A DNA stretch of 19,162 bases from JARIHD01 sp036392795 (GTDB lineage Bacteria > Patescibacteriota > Saccharimonadia > Saccharimonadales > UBA4665). This document shows, in pieces, positions 1-8,410 of this stretch. A program made the position numbers and the translations under genes. The notes beneath the pieces were generated by a model that was not told where the DNA came from, made no database searches, and was given only the letters and a program-made list of their open reading frames with translations. The DNA lies in NCBI GenBank assembly GCA_036392795.1, contig DASVXH010000001.1, forward strand, positions 1-19,162, given 5' to 3'. Position 1 is the stretch's first letter; each line of letters opens with the position of its first letter.

Positions 1-1216
1 CACCTTTACCGATCAGCGTTCCCGGACGCCTGCCGCGCCACGCTTCGGCAATGGCTTTTATGAGTGTCGTTTTACCGGCACCGTTTCGTCCAACAATATG
101 CAGCCGGTCGCCGTTACCAATGCGAAATGAAATTTTATCAAACAGTGGTACACCGTCGTAGCCCAGGCTCAGATCATCTATACTCAGCAAGCTGCTTCCG
201 GCCAGCGCATCGCCGGTCGCATGGAGACGAATATTCTTTGCCTTAAATTTATTGTAGTTTTCTGTAACTTTGGGGTTTAACAGTTTGGCTGACTCGCGGT
301 CAATCCAAAAGCTGGGCTTTTGATGGTTATCCAGAATGGTTTGCAGCTCGCGCTCATAGCGCTGATACAGCGTAACCCAGCGCGGACCACCTTTTGCAGC
401 GCGGGCTTTGGCAAAAGCGATTTGCTCTTTTAGATTGGCAATGCGTTTTTGATTGGTATCAAATTCGCTCAAGGCATTTGTGGTACTTACGGCGTTCTGC
501 GCTAGATAGTTGTCATAATTGCCCGGATAGCTGACGATTGTTTGGTCTTTTAGTTCCAAAATCCGGTCCACATTTTTTAATACATCACGGTCATGAGAAA
601 TAATAAATACCGAACTTTTGGTCGATGCCAGCCACTCCAAAAAAGCCGCCTTAGCGACGTAGTCCATGTGGTTGGTCGGTTCGTCCAGCAGCACGATCTG
701 CGGATTGGCCAACTGGATGGCGATCAGTTCGCTCAAGCGCTTTTGGCCACCACTGAGTGATGCGAACGACTGCATAAGCAGGTTTTTATCCAACTGATAG
801 GCGTCGAACAGTCGCTCGAGGGAATTTTCGATATCATAATAGCCGCGTTCCGAAAACAGTTCCAGGGCATTGGTATAAGTCTGAATTTTTTTAAGATCAT
901 CGCCCATAGTATCTGGATAGGTTTTTAAAATCGTCTCCAGTCGGGCAAAGTCGGGCAGTTTTTGCGCAATGTACTCCAGTGTCGTGCCCTGGGTTTCGTG
1001 GTGTTCCTGGCTAGTTGCCATCAGTGTTTCATTGCCATAGCCGACACTGCCGTTAAAATCGGTATCTTTACCTGAAATAATGTTGAAAAGCGTGGTTTTG
1101 CCAGCACCGTTACGTCCTAAAAAGCCCACCTTTTCGGTGTCACCAACCCACAGCTTGCAATCCTTTAGCAAGAGCTTGGGTCCAATAGTTTTTTCGACTA
1201 TTTCAACACGTAACAT
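1..1216 (-). CDS. ABC-F family ATP-binding protein (3' end outside window)
   Basis: This is a soluble twin-ATPase of the ABC-F type. Members of this family act on the ribosome, as translation factors or antibiotic-protection proteins, and carry no membrane domain. The first Walker A (GRNGAGKT) lies at about residues 34-41. An ABC signature beginning SLSGGQKR is near residue 154, followed by a Walker B/D-loop of the form LLDEPTNHMD near 175 and a switch histidine in ISHDRD. A charged linker leads to a second Walker A, again GRNGAGKT, near residue 375. The frame runs off the left edge, so about 405 codons are seen and the second signature is missing. The ATG follows a GAAGG only two bases away, a tight Shine-Dalgarno; an in-frame TTG lies nine bases upstream. 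The family is certain; the subfamily (EttA, Uup or resistance type) cannot be decided from this part. Confidence 0.95.
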   Translation of the reverse strand, partial: MLRVEIVEKTIGPKLLLKDCKLWVGDTEKVGFLGRNGAGKTTLFNIISGKDTDFNGSVGYGNETLMATSQEHHETQGTTLEYIAQKLPDFARLETILKTYPDTMGDDLKKIQTYTNALELFSERGYYDIENSLERLFDAYQLDKNLLMQSFASLSGGQKRLSELIAIQLANPQIVLLDEPTNHMDYVAKAAFLEWLASTKSSVFIISHDRDVLKNVDRILELKDQTIVSYPGNYDNYLAQNAVSTTNALSEFDTNQKRIANLKEQIAFAKARAAKGGPRWVTLYQRYERELQTILDNHQKPSFWIDRESAKLLNPKVTENYNKFKAKNIRLHATGDALAGSSLLSIDDLSLGYDGVPLFDKISFRIGNGDRLHIVGRNGAGKTTLIKAIAEAWRGRRPGTLIGKG

Positions 1217-1377
1217 CGCCTTCAAGGATATCACATTTACAGATTAGAGCAGCATTGAGGTGATAGAATAGACGCATATCCAATCAACTAGTTCGCGGTA
1301 GCGGCGTCGGCTTTTGTGCGAAAATATAAATCTGCTAGAATACAATAACCGAACTTTGATGCATACTGTACGAAAAA

Positions 1378-2373
1378 ATGAACAACCTTGAACCATCTAT
1401 ACCCATCTCCCTTCCTTTAGCCGAACACATGCACAAAGAGTGGTTTGAAGAGAGAGCCGTCATATTGTCTGGTTGGGGAAATAGCCCAAATACGCAGTGG
1501 CTGACGGCGAGCCATACTATTGACTGGGCCATCTCTGAGGGTTCCCCCAAGCGCATGAAGCAAGGCCTTGCGGGCTTGCATGAACTTACTCATGCGCCCG
1601 AATATGACATAACCCTCGTTCCTTATCGTGGTGCAAAAATGGCCCTGGCCTACGAAAACGCCTTTTGGCAGCGCATGTGTCGTGCCCGTTTGGGTCGCAA
1701 GACCATGAATACTACCTATCGAAATTGGATAGCAGTGGGCCGGGAGATCAGTAGTGCCGTGTTCATAAATGATCCCGGTCGTCCTTTATCCAGCCTGGCA
1801 GAAATCATTTTACTTGGAACCCACATGCGCGACAAAAACGCGCATTATTTTCCTTTTTTATCTCTGCCCAGGGAGGAAAGTTCTGCCGATAACAGTTTCG
1901 CCAACCATGATGGTTACTTGCTACGAGTAGATAAAAACGGGTCCTTGCAAAAGGAAGCTCTAGAGATCGTAACTCGCAAGTCAAAAAAAGAAGGTACACA
2001 CCCACAAGTCAAAGAAGTCTCTATAATTGAAGTCGTAAGTGGCGTTATTGCGCGATTTCCAGACGTTAGACGGCAGCTGAACCATCGCGGCGACGGTCTT
2101 TCGGCAAAGCTAACCAAGATGAGGTACATTACAGGCTTGCTCGAAAAAGATGCCTGCGGCCACCTACATGGGATTGATCTGCATATTCTAAATAGAGTTA
2201 CGCACGGCCTCACATCGCTCACCAGGTCTCATACCCATACTACTAGCACCCGACCCGCACAATCCGACACCCCTATCGAAAGCGATCTGGCGAGACAGCT
2301 GCGCGAAAAGTTCGGCGCAATAGCAGATAGCGGATCACCCGTGGAGGATACGCTTCTCCTGGCGGAAGAATAA
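1378..2373 (+). CDS. Protein of unknown function, 331 residues
   Basis: This is a long, clean reading frame that I do not recognise. The protein looks soluble, with no signal peptide or membrane segment. The middle (about 190-260) is basic and predicted helical, with a stretch that could be a DNA- or RNA-binding helical bundle. The last 50 residues are low-complexity (HTHTTSTR) followed by an acidic tail. There is no Shine-Dalgarno before the ATG. A possible promoter with TAGAAT at 1336-1341 and TTGTGC at 1314-1319 (16-base spacer) would give a leader of about 30 bases. It diverges from the ABC-F gene with about 160 bases between them. The opposite-strand frames within it are shadows. It is very likely a real gene; its function is unknown. 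Confidence 0.8.
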   Translation: MNNLEPSIPISLPLAEHMHKEWFEERAVILSGWGNSPNTQWLTASHTIDWAISEGSPKRMKQGLAGLHELTHAPEYDITLVPYRGAKMALAYENAFWQRMCRARLGRKTMNTTYRNWIAVGREISSAVFINDPGRPLSSLAEIILLGTHMRDKNAHYFPFLSLPREESSADNSFANHDGYLLRVDKNGSLQKEALEIVTRKSKKEGTHPQVKEVSIIEVVSGVIARFPDVRRQLNHRGDGLSAKLTKMRYITGLLEKDACGHLHGIDLHILNRVTHGLTSLTRSHTHTTSTRPAQSDTPIESDLARQLREKFGAIADSGSPVEDTLLLAEE

Positions 2374-2470
2374 ATTCGACAGCGGCAGACCGGTGAGCAC
2401 ACTACATAGCGTCGTGTTATGGCCTGAACTTATCTTATAACCCCTTAACTTTAGTGTCTCCGCCGTCTTA

Positions 2471-2860
2471 TTACTGGTCTTCAGAGGCATAAAAAGTTGT
2501 CATATTTTTTACCGCCCCTTGTTCTAAGCCCATTACTTCGTGATAGTACTCTTTTGCTGGACTGGTATTGATTAATTCATTATGCGCAGTAAGCCAGCTG
2601 GCAGCTTGCGCAAAATCTCTAAAACTTCTTTCAAGTGCTATTTTTACGCGAGGCATCTGCGCCTCTACTTCAGCCATGGTCGGGGGCAAAATACTTTGTA
2701 GGTAAAGATTGGATAGGGCACTATAGTACATCGTAGTGATATAGGCAGTTGTTACGGCTTGCGCCGTATTAGAAATTTCCTTATCGGAAAGACCTTGCAA
2801 GGGTGATGCAGGATCTAAATGTCCTAAGAGCTGGTAAGGTATGTCTGAGCTACGTTGCAT
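2471..2860 (-). CDS. Small helical protein of unknown function, 129 residues
   Basis: This is a small, mostly helical soluble protein that I do not recognise. The start is well supported: GAAGGA sits six bases before the ATG. Several aromatic residues cluster in the middle (about residues 40-55, with MYYSALSNLYLQ), which suggests a packed helical bundle rather than a membrane segment. It is transcribed on its own on the minus strand, convergent with the unknown gene that ends at 2373. The 97 bases between the two stop codons show no clear hairpin terminator. No catalytic motif is visible. Confidence 0.7.
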   Translation of the reverse strand: MQRSSDIPYQLLGHLDPASPLQGLSDKEISNTAQAVTTAYITTMYYSALSNLYLQSILPPTMAEVEAQMPRVKIALERSFRDFAQAASWLTAHNELINTSPAKEYYHEVMGLEQGAVKNMTTFYASEDQ

Positions 2861-3047
2861 AATAATTCCTTCGATTTGATACTACTCAATATACGGACAT
2901 AGATACTTCCATGCAAGACGCACAATATAGTCAATATGGTTTGCGCTATCCAGCCGCTTCAAGGTTCAAGGCGAATGTAGCCGCGATATCTCGGACCCAT
3001 CGCTTGTACCGATCATGCCCTGCCAATAAATAGAGGACCTCAAGTGG

Positions 3048-3497
3048 TCAGCGCAAATCCGCTTCGATAGCGTAAAAACAGCGCATCAGTACATGAGAAG
3101 TCATCACCATGGCCAAGCCATACTGTTCGGTTCGGGTATAGTCGCCCTCGGCGTAATGGGGTAAAAACATAGGCAGTTCGTGCTCTAGACGCGTATCCGC
3201 CAGCTCTATTCGCAAATCCTCACGACCATCGTCACTCCAAACCCCATCTTTCGTCATGATACTGGGTGCGTTTTCACGAAAGTAACGGAGATCGAGGTTC
3301 GGATCGTAGGCCACCATGGCAGCTTCGGCATCAGCATCGGACAACAAGGAAACTTCTCCTATAAGGCGACAGAGAAATTGCTGCATATCGTCGGGCAATT
3401 GGCCGTACTCCGGTCGCTCGTCAATATAACCGTCCATATGGCGGCGTACAAAAGTATAGACAAGGTCAACAGGCTGCGACCGGTGGGATGATGTCAT
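3048..3497 (-). CDS. Acidic protein of unknown function, about 149 residues
   Basis: This is a soluble, acidic protein that I do not recognise. It is predicted helical and contains many Asp and Glu residues, including a run around DDGREDLRIELADTRLEHE. The start is uncertain. An ATG at 3497 gives 149 residues, while a TTG at 3509 gives 153; neither has a Shine-Dalgarno. A minus-strand TATAAT at 3524-3519 lies nine bases before the TTG and 21 before the ATG, so a nearly leaderless TTG start is possible. It diverges from the frameshifted gene at 3560 across a shared -10 region. The 186 bases between it and the gene that starts at 2860 hold nothing I can identify. Confidence 0.7.
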   Translation of the reverse strand: MTSSHRSQPVDLVYTFVRRHMDGYIDERPEYGQLPDDMQQFLCRLIGEVSLLSDADAEAAMVAYDPNLDLRYFRENAPSIMTKDGVWSDDGREDLRIELADTRLEHELPMFLPHYAEGDYTRTEQYGLAMVMTSHVLMRCFYAIEADLR

Positions 3498-3518
3498 TAG
3501 CGTAGCCAAACTAAAGAA

Positions 3519-3526
3519 ATTATAAT
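3519..3526. promoter_or_regulatory. Self-complementary -10 element between divergent genes
   Basis: The octamer ATTATAAT is its own reverse complement, so it presents a perfect TATAAT on both strands (3521-3526 on plus, 3524-3519 on minus). It sits between the minus-strand gene starting at 3497/3509 and the plus-strand frameshifted gene starting at 3560. No convincing -35 is visible on either side. Sharing one -10 box would make the two transcripts mutually exclusive at initiation; that is inference. Confidence 0.45.
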
Positions 3527-3559
3527 GCTCTATTAAAGCATTTTTTGTCTAATAAATCA

Positions 3560-4382
3560 ATGTTACTTGCAAACATACCTATCTTTGACATCATGGTCTG
3601 TTATATGAGTCTGCATCACCGTACCGAGGAATTCGGGATACATCGTCCTGTACATGAATATAACTCCACAATATTACCGGCCAGTGAAACTGGTCAGCTT
3701 GCGGTCAAAGCCGTAGTCGAAAGTAGCATAGAAGCCCCTGACTCTCTGTTCGATGCTCTTGATACTATCGACGCTAAGGTTGATGAAAGGGACGTGCAAA
3801 AAGTTGAAGATTTTTTTAGAGGAAAATGCTGGCCTGTTTGCAGCTTCGGACAAAGCATGGAAAAACGTCAAGGACCTACAAGGCGTTACAATTAGTGTTC
3901 GCGAAAATTTCGTACGCGCCAGAGATACGCTAAGTCTCGCCGATAAACCCGGCTTGCGACAACGCACCGGACGCCATCTTCGTCGTGTGCATGAACGTAC
4001 TCTCCATGCGAGGGATCGTATCATGCTCAGCACACTCAGTAACGACGCTTCGGATGGATTCAAGCGCGCGATAGCTCCCGCTTTAGATCAGATGAGCGAT
4101 CAGAATGAGCAGCGCGCCTATTTTCTGCAGCGTATTGAGCCTTCGATAGAAAGCTTTAAAAAGAATTTGGTCGAATTAGGGGGTAGGGGTGATCTTATTG
4201 AGACGGGTTTACGACGCTTTAGCTTCCAGGACTTCCCAGGAATTAGTGGCAGCACCATTGCCGCCAAGACGCGTCTTGCCTATAGCGTTCTTTATGTTGC
4301 AGGCAACCCCACTCTTGTTGTTTACGGTATCTTCTTGAAGCAAGACATCGAAAGCATTGACGGTTTACCGGTCCGCGCCTAG
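3560..4382 (+). pseudogene. Gene of unknown function split by a frameshift in a T7 run
   Basis: Two overlapping plus-strand frames together make one protein of about 273 residues. The first starts at the ATG at 3560 (an upstream TTG at 3545 is also possible) and stops at 3895. The second carries on from about 3815 to 4382. The switch is at seven T (3811-3817). With six T the sequence reads smoothly from KVEDF into LEENAGLF. The shift needed is +1 (or -2), so this is not a standard -1 slippery site. The protein is helical and charged throughout, with no recognised motif; its C-terminus may be a globular domain. It could be a true mutation, a sequencing error, or an ORF rescued by transcript slippage on the T run. 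Its 3' end overlaps the convergent kinase gene by 18 bases. I do not recognise the family. Confidence 0.65.
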
Positions 4383-5009
4383 TGATCGAGCGCCGATCAA
4401 TATTTGCTCCGCATCCTTTAGGGACTGTTGAAAATTTTCGTCATGCATTTCTACATAGGGCATGTTGTATTTATCTGCTTCGGACTTAATGTACTCGCTA
4501 AATGAGCGCACCAATCCGGCCCAAGCATCAATTGTGCCGTCTACATAATCGTGCATCCAATCATGAGGCCGGGTATGCGCTTGCTCGACCATAGCGTTTG
4601 TGTGCCCGACCGAGGTATTTCCCAAAAAAACTACCTTATACGGATAATCAACCTTTGCCAGGTTGCACGGTAGAATCTCAACGCCTTCTATGAGCACATC
4701 CTGGCCGTCGGCCAAATAGCTTGTAATAAGTTTCTCCACTGACGGCCATACAATCATAGACTCATCATTCTGAAACTGGATACTTTCTTGGGGATTCTGA
4801 CGAAGGAAGCTTGCCATAGCCGATTCATGTTTAGCAAGGCTCTGTATGGCAAATAGGGCTGGCGCATCTAAAGGCTTTAAAATTCCTCGCAGCATATCTC
4901 TCACCGTATCAGCGGAAAGCGCAAACATTGGATGTCGGCGAAGAACGCGCATGGCTAGTATAGTTTTACCCACGCGCGGCGCACCACCGATGAAGTATAC
5001 CTGGGGCAT
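4365..5009 (-). CDS. P-loop kinase-like protein, 214 residues
   Basis: This is a small nucleotide-binding protein with a Walker A motif, GGAPRVGKT, at residues 8-16. A hydrophobic strand followed by IEGVEILP near residue 110 resembles the second-strand region of small P-loop kinases. The overall layout recalls the zeta-toxin/2-phosphoglycerate kinase/shikimate kinase group, and the helical lid is rich in His and Asp. The substrate cannot be read from the sequence. The start is supported by a promoter-like TATAAT six bases before the ATG and by the Walker A lying right at the N-terminus, as expected. There is no Shine-Dalgarno, so this looks like a leaderless mRNA. The ends of this gene and the frameshifted gene overlap tail to tail. 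Confidence 0.8.
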   Translation of the reverse strand: MPQVYFIGGAPRVGKTILAMRVLRRHPMFALSADTVRDMLRGILKPLDAPALFAIQSLAKHESAMASFLRQNPQESIQFQNDESMIVWPSVEKLITSYLADGQDVLIEGVEILPCNLAKVDYPYKVVFLGNTSVGHTNAMVEQAHTRPHDWMHDYVDGTIDAWAGLVRSFSEYIKSEADKYNMPYVEMHDENFQQSLKDAEQILIGARSLGADR

Positions 5010-5015
5010 GTTTAG

Positions 5016-5021
5016 ATTATA
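5016..5021 (-). promoter_or_regulatory. -10 box of a leaderless kinase transcript
   Basis: On the minus strand TATAAT is followed by exactly six bases and then the ATG at 5009. Transcription normally begins six to seven bases after a -10 box, so the mRNA should start at or next to the ATG. No good -35 is visible. Confidence 0.55.
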
Positions 5022-5132
5022 GCGTAAGTTTTAAGGCCTGAGGAGCGGTAGGCCGCTTGTAACTTATGCCATGATCCTTGCTGGGCGTACATACGGTGAG
5101 TATACTTAATATAAACAGGACGGTAATAGAAT

Positions 5133-5552
5133 ATGCACATAGAAATCAATTGGCTGGCTGTGGCGGTAGCAACTTTTATTGGAACGGCGATTGCTGGAAT
5201 ATGGTATCAGGAGGCCGTTTTTGGAAAGGCGTGGCGGAAAGCTACCGGCGTAACGCCAAAGCAATCTAAGCAAGCCGGCAATAGTCCCATGGGCGTTTTG
5301 TTGCTGGTAAACTTTGTTACGGCGGTCGCTTTAGCGATCCTAGTTTACATAAGCTCGCATTTCTTTGGGAATCATTCGGTTGGATTTGCCTTGTTAAATG
5401 GAGCCGCTGCAGGCCTGGCACTATCAGCAACAACACTCATTGTGCACAACGGGTTTGAACTAAAGCCTAAAAAACTAACTTTTATTAATGTCGCTTACCA
5501 GTTAGCAATCTTCTTGGCTATGACACTTGTGATCGGCCTATTCGGAGTATAG
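5133..5552 (+). CDS. DUF1761 family membrane protein (first of a pair)
   Basis: This is a 139-residue integral membrane protein with four predicted membrane segments (about 7-25, 53-74, 84-103 and 118-137). The first segment is followed by the pattern WYQEAVFGKAW, typical of the DUF1761 family, whose function is not established. It sits eight bases before a related gene and probably shares its transcript. The Shine-Dalgarno is weak: AGGACGG lies rather far from the ATG. TATACT around 5100 may be the -10 of the pair. The family call is from recognition of the length, topology and the W...FG..W motif. Confidence 0.8.
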   Translation: MHIEINWLAVAVATFIGTAIAGIWYQEAVFGKAWRKATGVTPKQSKQAGNSPMGVLLLVNFVTAVALAILVYISSHFFGNHSVGFALLNGAAAGLALSATTLIVHNGFELKPKKLTFINVAYQLAIFLAMTLVIGLFGV

Positions 5553-5560
5553 GAGATAAA

Positions 5561-5968
5561 ATGGATTTTCAAATAAACTACTTTGCTACTGCACTCGCAG
5601 CATTTACTTATATGGGTATCGGGGCTTTATGGTTCTCAAAAGCACTCTTTGGCGTGCCCTGGGCTAAAGAAGTTGGCAAGAATATTTCGGATCTTAAAAT
5701 AAGCAACAATAAGAAAGGTTTGATTTTCCCGGCCATTGGCTCGGCATCGGGGGCTTATTTCCTTTCGGTCTTGGTCAAATCTACTGGTATTGAAGGTGTG
5801 CAGATGTCGGTCATGCTTGGACTGATAGTCGGCATAGCCTTTATCGGCACTGCTTTAATGTCCAACTATTATTTCATGGGCAGAACAAAAAGGCACTTTG
5901 TTATTGATACGGGCTATCACGTTGTTGCGTTTGTGATTATGGGTGTGATAATCGGTCTCTTTAATTAG
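5561..5968 (+). CDS. DUF1761 family membrane protein (second of a pair)
   Basis: This is a 135-residue membrane protein with the same topology as its upstream neighbour and the same motif after the first membrane segment (WFSKALFGVPW). Both proteins end in an IGLF motif followed by one to two residues. The two are therefore tandem paralogues, diverged well beyond a recent duplication. The start is clear: AGGAG lies six bases before the ATG and only eight bases separate it from the previous stop, so the two genes are very likely co-transcribed. They might form a heterodimer in the membrane, but this is only inference from the pairing. Confidence 0.8.
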   Translation: MDFQINYFATALAAFTYMGIGALWFSKALFGVPWAKEVGKNISDLKISNNKKGLIFPAIGSASGAYFLSVLVKSTGIEGVQMSVMLGLIVGIAFIGTALMSNYYFMGRTKRHFVIDTGYHVVAFVIMGVIIGLFN

Positions 5969-6189
5969 GCGATTCTTTCTTGGCGATGTAAAAGCCTCGT
6001 TATTGATGAGGTTAAGCAGTTTGCCGGCGCCAAAACCCAACCATAAGGAGGCCGCCCGGAAAAAGCCAGATATACGAGACTTAAAATGGTTAGAGCAATA
6101 GACTTGCCAACAGACAGAATAAGCAGTATAACTATCCCACTACCTAAAGTAGGAGAGGACAGGGCAAGATCCCTTCAGTAAGGAGTATC

Positions 6190-6738
6190 ATGAAAATACA
6201 AGTCAAAGGAGCTGCAAGACATGAGGAGCACATTCGTTCTGTAGCTCTTGCTATGAATAGAGATGAGGCTAGCGTCCTTGATAGGTTTGGTGCCATTGGT
6301 GCCAATCACGAAGTCCTAAGCGGCAATTTGGATGTAAATTCAGATCAATTTATTCATACGACTAGACGGCTCGGGTATTTTTTAGAAGGCCAGGATGGCT
6401 GCTGCCAAGAACTGGAGTTAAACAAAGCGGATGCAGACCTTTTGAGTAGACTGGTCTCTATGGGTATTCTGGCCGATTTATGCGCGAGCAGACATAGCCT
6501 TGCCAACTTCAACGCAGTACGCCCTCATCAGACACCTCTTAGCGTAGAGCGTGGACTTAAGGTAGCACGCGCTGTCTTCTCATTAACCTATGAAGAAGCT
6601 AAGGCTAATCTTGGTCTTTACAATCATGATCCGAACACATTGTCTCTAATTACTGAACCCACCATGGATCAAAAGGCGATCAGGTATATGGTTAACTGTT
6701 ACGAAGATTTAAAAGTAGGGCAAGGCTTGGGGCAGTAA
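6190..6738 (+). CDS. Protein of unknown function, 182 residues
   Basis: This is a soluble protein that I do not recognise. The start is strong, with AAGGAG five bases before the ATG. The N-terminal half has a Cys pair (DGCCQELEL near residue 75), and the second half is helical. No signal peptide or membrane segment is visible. It stands alone on the plus strand, 221 bases after the DUF1761 pair; that gap holds a hydrophobic open frame on the opposite strand without a start codon. It is convergent with the small membrane protein that ends at 6842. It is very probably real because of the ribosome-binding site, but its role is unknown. Confidence 0.75.
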   Translation: MKIQVKGAARHEEHIRSVALAMNRDEASVLDRFGAIGANHEVLSGNLDVNSDQFIHTTRRLGYFLEGQDGCCQELELNKADADLLSRLVSMGILADLCASRHSLANFNAVRPHQTPLSVERGLKVARAVFSLTYEEAKANLGLYNHDPNTLSLITEPTMDQKAIRYMVNCYEDLKVGQGLGQ

Positions 6739-6841
6739 AACCTGAGAAAGATTTTACACGCGCAGACCCAATTGCAGAACTCGACCCGGCTTAGTGACTA
6801 CTTGGAGCGCACCCCGACACTGGTCGTAATAATTGTAATAA

Positions 6842-7210
6842 TTACCGAACTTTGCGGCGAGATTTCTTACGCACAACCAGAGCAATAACCGTGCCTACAA
6901 CGGTCCAGACCGCAAGGTCCGCCAAAAGGTGGGGCGCCTTTACCATTGCTTGACGTTCCTGCGCAGTCTCATCGAAAGAAGGCAAATGACAGTTCTTAGA
7001 TAAAGGATGTCGGTAATACTGCCAAGGCAGGCCGCGTTCGTATTGCATGACCATGCCGAGTTCATCCAGCGGTCCCGGATTTTCAGGCGCACATATAGTT
7101 TGTCGGCCAGAACCCTGATATAAAAGGCCAGCAATCGTAAAAAATATACCGAAGCCCAAAGCAATCATTGCTAAGAAAAAGTGCTTTTTGAAGTTTCTTT
7201 TCTGGGTCAT
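6842..7210 (-). CDS. Small membrane protein with two transmembrane segments
   Basis: This is a protein of about 122 residues. It has a basic N-terminus (TQKRNFKK), a first membrane segment at about 10-32, a loop of about 55 residues containing two Cys, a second membrane segment near 90-110, and a very basic C-terminus (RKKSRRKVR). By the positive-inside rule both ends are cytoplasmic and the loop is outside, where the cysteines could form a disulphide. Starts at 7222 (ATG) or 7258 (TTG) are also open. I prefer the ATG at 7210 because TATGCT lies seven bases before it, matching the leaderless pattern in this window, and because the basic residues then directly precede the membrane segment. I do not recognise the family. 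Confidence 0.65.
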   Translation of the reverse strand: MTQKRNFKKHFFLAMIALGFGIFFTIAGLLYQGSGRQTICAPENPGPLDELGMVMQYERGLPWQYYRHPLSKNCHLPSFDETAQERQAMVKAPHLLADLAVWTVVGTVIALVVRKKSRRKVR

Positions 7211-7380
7211 TATTGTTAGCATAGCACCTATCAAAAAGCGAACCAACCCACAGAGCAACCGGCGAAGGTTTTGCCTACGAATAAACAGTTGTCACGGCCC
7301 GGCAAAAATGATTGTATCTTCGACGCGATTGCGAGATTAAAGACGTTTCTGCCCTCAGTTGCCGAACACCCGATAGTAAC

Positions 7381-8115
7381 TTATTGCTTTTCCAGATAAT
7401 CAATAATACGATTCAAGACTTTTTTGTATGCAAAACCGACTCCGCGGGCATTACCTTGTGACCGCCATACTTCTTCTATGAGATGTATGAGCTCCTCTTC
7501 GGACATATTGGCTTGTACTAGTGCACTTGCTTCAGATAGAAGTAGCCTGCCTTGCGGGTCGGAACCTTCATCTAGGTATTCCTGAACCGCCTCTTCAACA
7601 CTATGCTCGTTCTTCAGAAATTCTGCATAGAAATAACTGTAGAAAAAATCTCGTGCGCCTTTTCGGTCCATACCTGGGTCCTGAGGATTCATATCTATTA
7701 CGATCTTACTTTTCTGCTTCGGATAGACCTCTCTGAACTCGGCTAACAAGTGAGTACGAAAATCCTTGACCTTATACTTTTTCATTTGTTCACCGGTCAT
7801 TCCGGCGTTATGCTCTTGCCACCGTCGTTCGTTCCACCTATCTTCTGTTTCGGCCAACAATGCGATTCGCTCTTGTTGCTCTTCAGTGAGAGGTGGTTCT
7901 ACCTCGACAATATTATTAATGAGACACTCGATCGCAAGGCTTGATTCGCCATGATGAAAGTTTAATAGTATATTTTCAGCAATCTCTTTACCGAATATAG
8001 CTTCAAGAGATCGTACAAGTGCGACAAACTCTTGATCAGATTTATCAGAGTCAATCTGAGGTCGAACCGCATGCTCGTTTTGTCTTAGACGTGGAATTAG
8101 GCGCTTGAAAATCAT
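7381..8115 (-). CDS. Possible CdiI/MafI-like immunity protein, 244 residues
   Basis: This is a soluble helical protein, probably of two parts. Residues about 30-95 carry a pattern I associate with helical immunity proteins of the CdiI/MafI type: a helix ending in FGKE, then HHGESSLAIECL, an acidic stretch and PLTEEQQERIALLAE. The second part (about 110-244) is unknown; it is charged and ends in a long helix. Immunity proteins of this sort neutralise the C-terminal toxin of contact-dependent or secreted polymorphic toxins. No toxin gene is seen next to it, so the role is uncertain. The start has AAGGA nine bases upstream of the ATG. Repeat copy 1 begins just upstream, at 8161. Confidence 0.55.
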   Translation of the reverse strand: MIFKRLIPRLRQNEHAVRPQIDSDKSDQEFVALVRSLEAIFGKEIAENILLNFHHGESSLAIECLINNIVEVEPPLTEEQQERIALLAETEDRWNERRWQEHNAGMTGEQMKKYKVKDFRTHLLAEFREVYPKQKSKIVIDMNPQDPGMDRKGARDFFYSYFYAEFLKNEHSVEEAVQEYLDEGSDPQGRLLLSEASALVQANMSEEELIHLIEEVWRSQGNARGVGFAYKKVLNRIIDYLEKQ

Positions 8116-8160
8116 AAACTTAGATCCTTTTCATCAATCATATCAGAAAATACCCAAGAC

Positions 8161-8261
8161 AGGACTCGACCTTTTTCGTACTAAAAAGTCTATATTTACA
8201 TCTGTAGACTTTGCGAAAAATACCTGGCAGGGACTCATGGACAACTACCGAGCTTGCGACC
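8161..8261 (+). repeat. Palindromic coding repeat, copy 1
   Basis: This is the first of three same-orientation copies (8161, 11709 and 17447). An outer stem of TTTTTCG (8172-8178) pairs with CGAAAAA (8214-8220). An inner stem, AAAGTCTATA (8185-8194), pairs with TGTAGACTTT (8203-8212) with one G-T wobble. On the plus strand it also reads as a peptide, GLDLFRTKKSIFTSVDFAKN followed by TWQGLMDNYRA, nearly identical to copy 2. Compared with copy 2 it lacks two bases after TACCG, so the frame then changes and ends at 8299. It therefore looks like a broken copy. Left of the GGACTC the sequence is unrelated to the other copies. It lies between two divergent genes. Confidence 0.8.
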
Positions 8262-8346
8262 AAGATAAACTAGCGAAAAAGCGAACTAGAAACTGTTAGA
8301 TTTACATAGTATGAATAATTACCCCCCCGAGGCAGGGCTAAGATAA

Positions 8347-8373
8347 CTTGAGTATTGACGATTGAAACTCAAG
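8347..8373 (+). promoter_or_regulatory. Inverted repeat around a -35-like TTGACG
   Basis: CTTGAGT (8347-8353) and ACTCAAG (8367-8373) form a perfect 7-base inverted repeat. The TTGACG at 8355-8360 lies in the spacer and could be the -35 of the surface-protein gene at 8411, with a weak AATTAT/ATTATG about 17-18 bases downstream. The arrangement would suit a repressor operator covering the promoter, but it may be coincidence. Confidence 0.35.
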
Positions 8374-8410
8374 GTGCAATTATGAGCATAAGCATTAAAA
8401 AAGAGAAAGT

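Noticed and set aside
3811..3820. Programmed -1 ribosomal frameshift at the T run
   Set aside because: The downstream frame is +1 (or -2) relative to the upstream one, so a -1 slip would not join them.
5965..6172. Hydrophobic open frame on the minus strand between the DUF1761 pair and the 6190 gene
   Set aside because: It reads like two membrane segments but has no ATG, GTG or early TTG and overlaps the end of the DUF1761 gene; it may be a relic, but I cannot support it.
8161..8261. Repeat as an integron attC or a Xer/dif site
   Set aside because: It lacks the GTTRRRY/RYYYAAC boxes of attC and the 28-base dif pattern, and no integrase gene is in the window.
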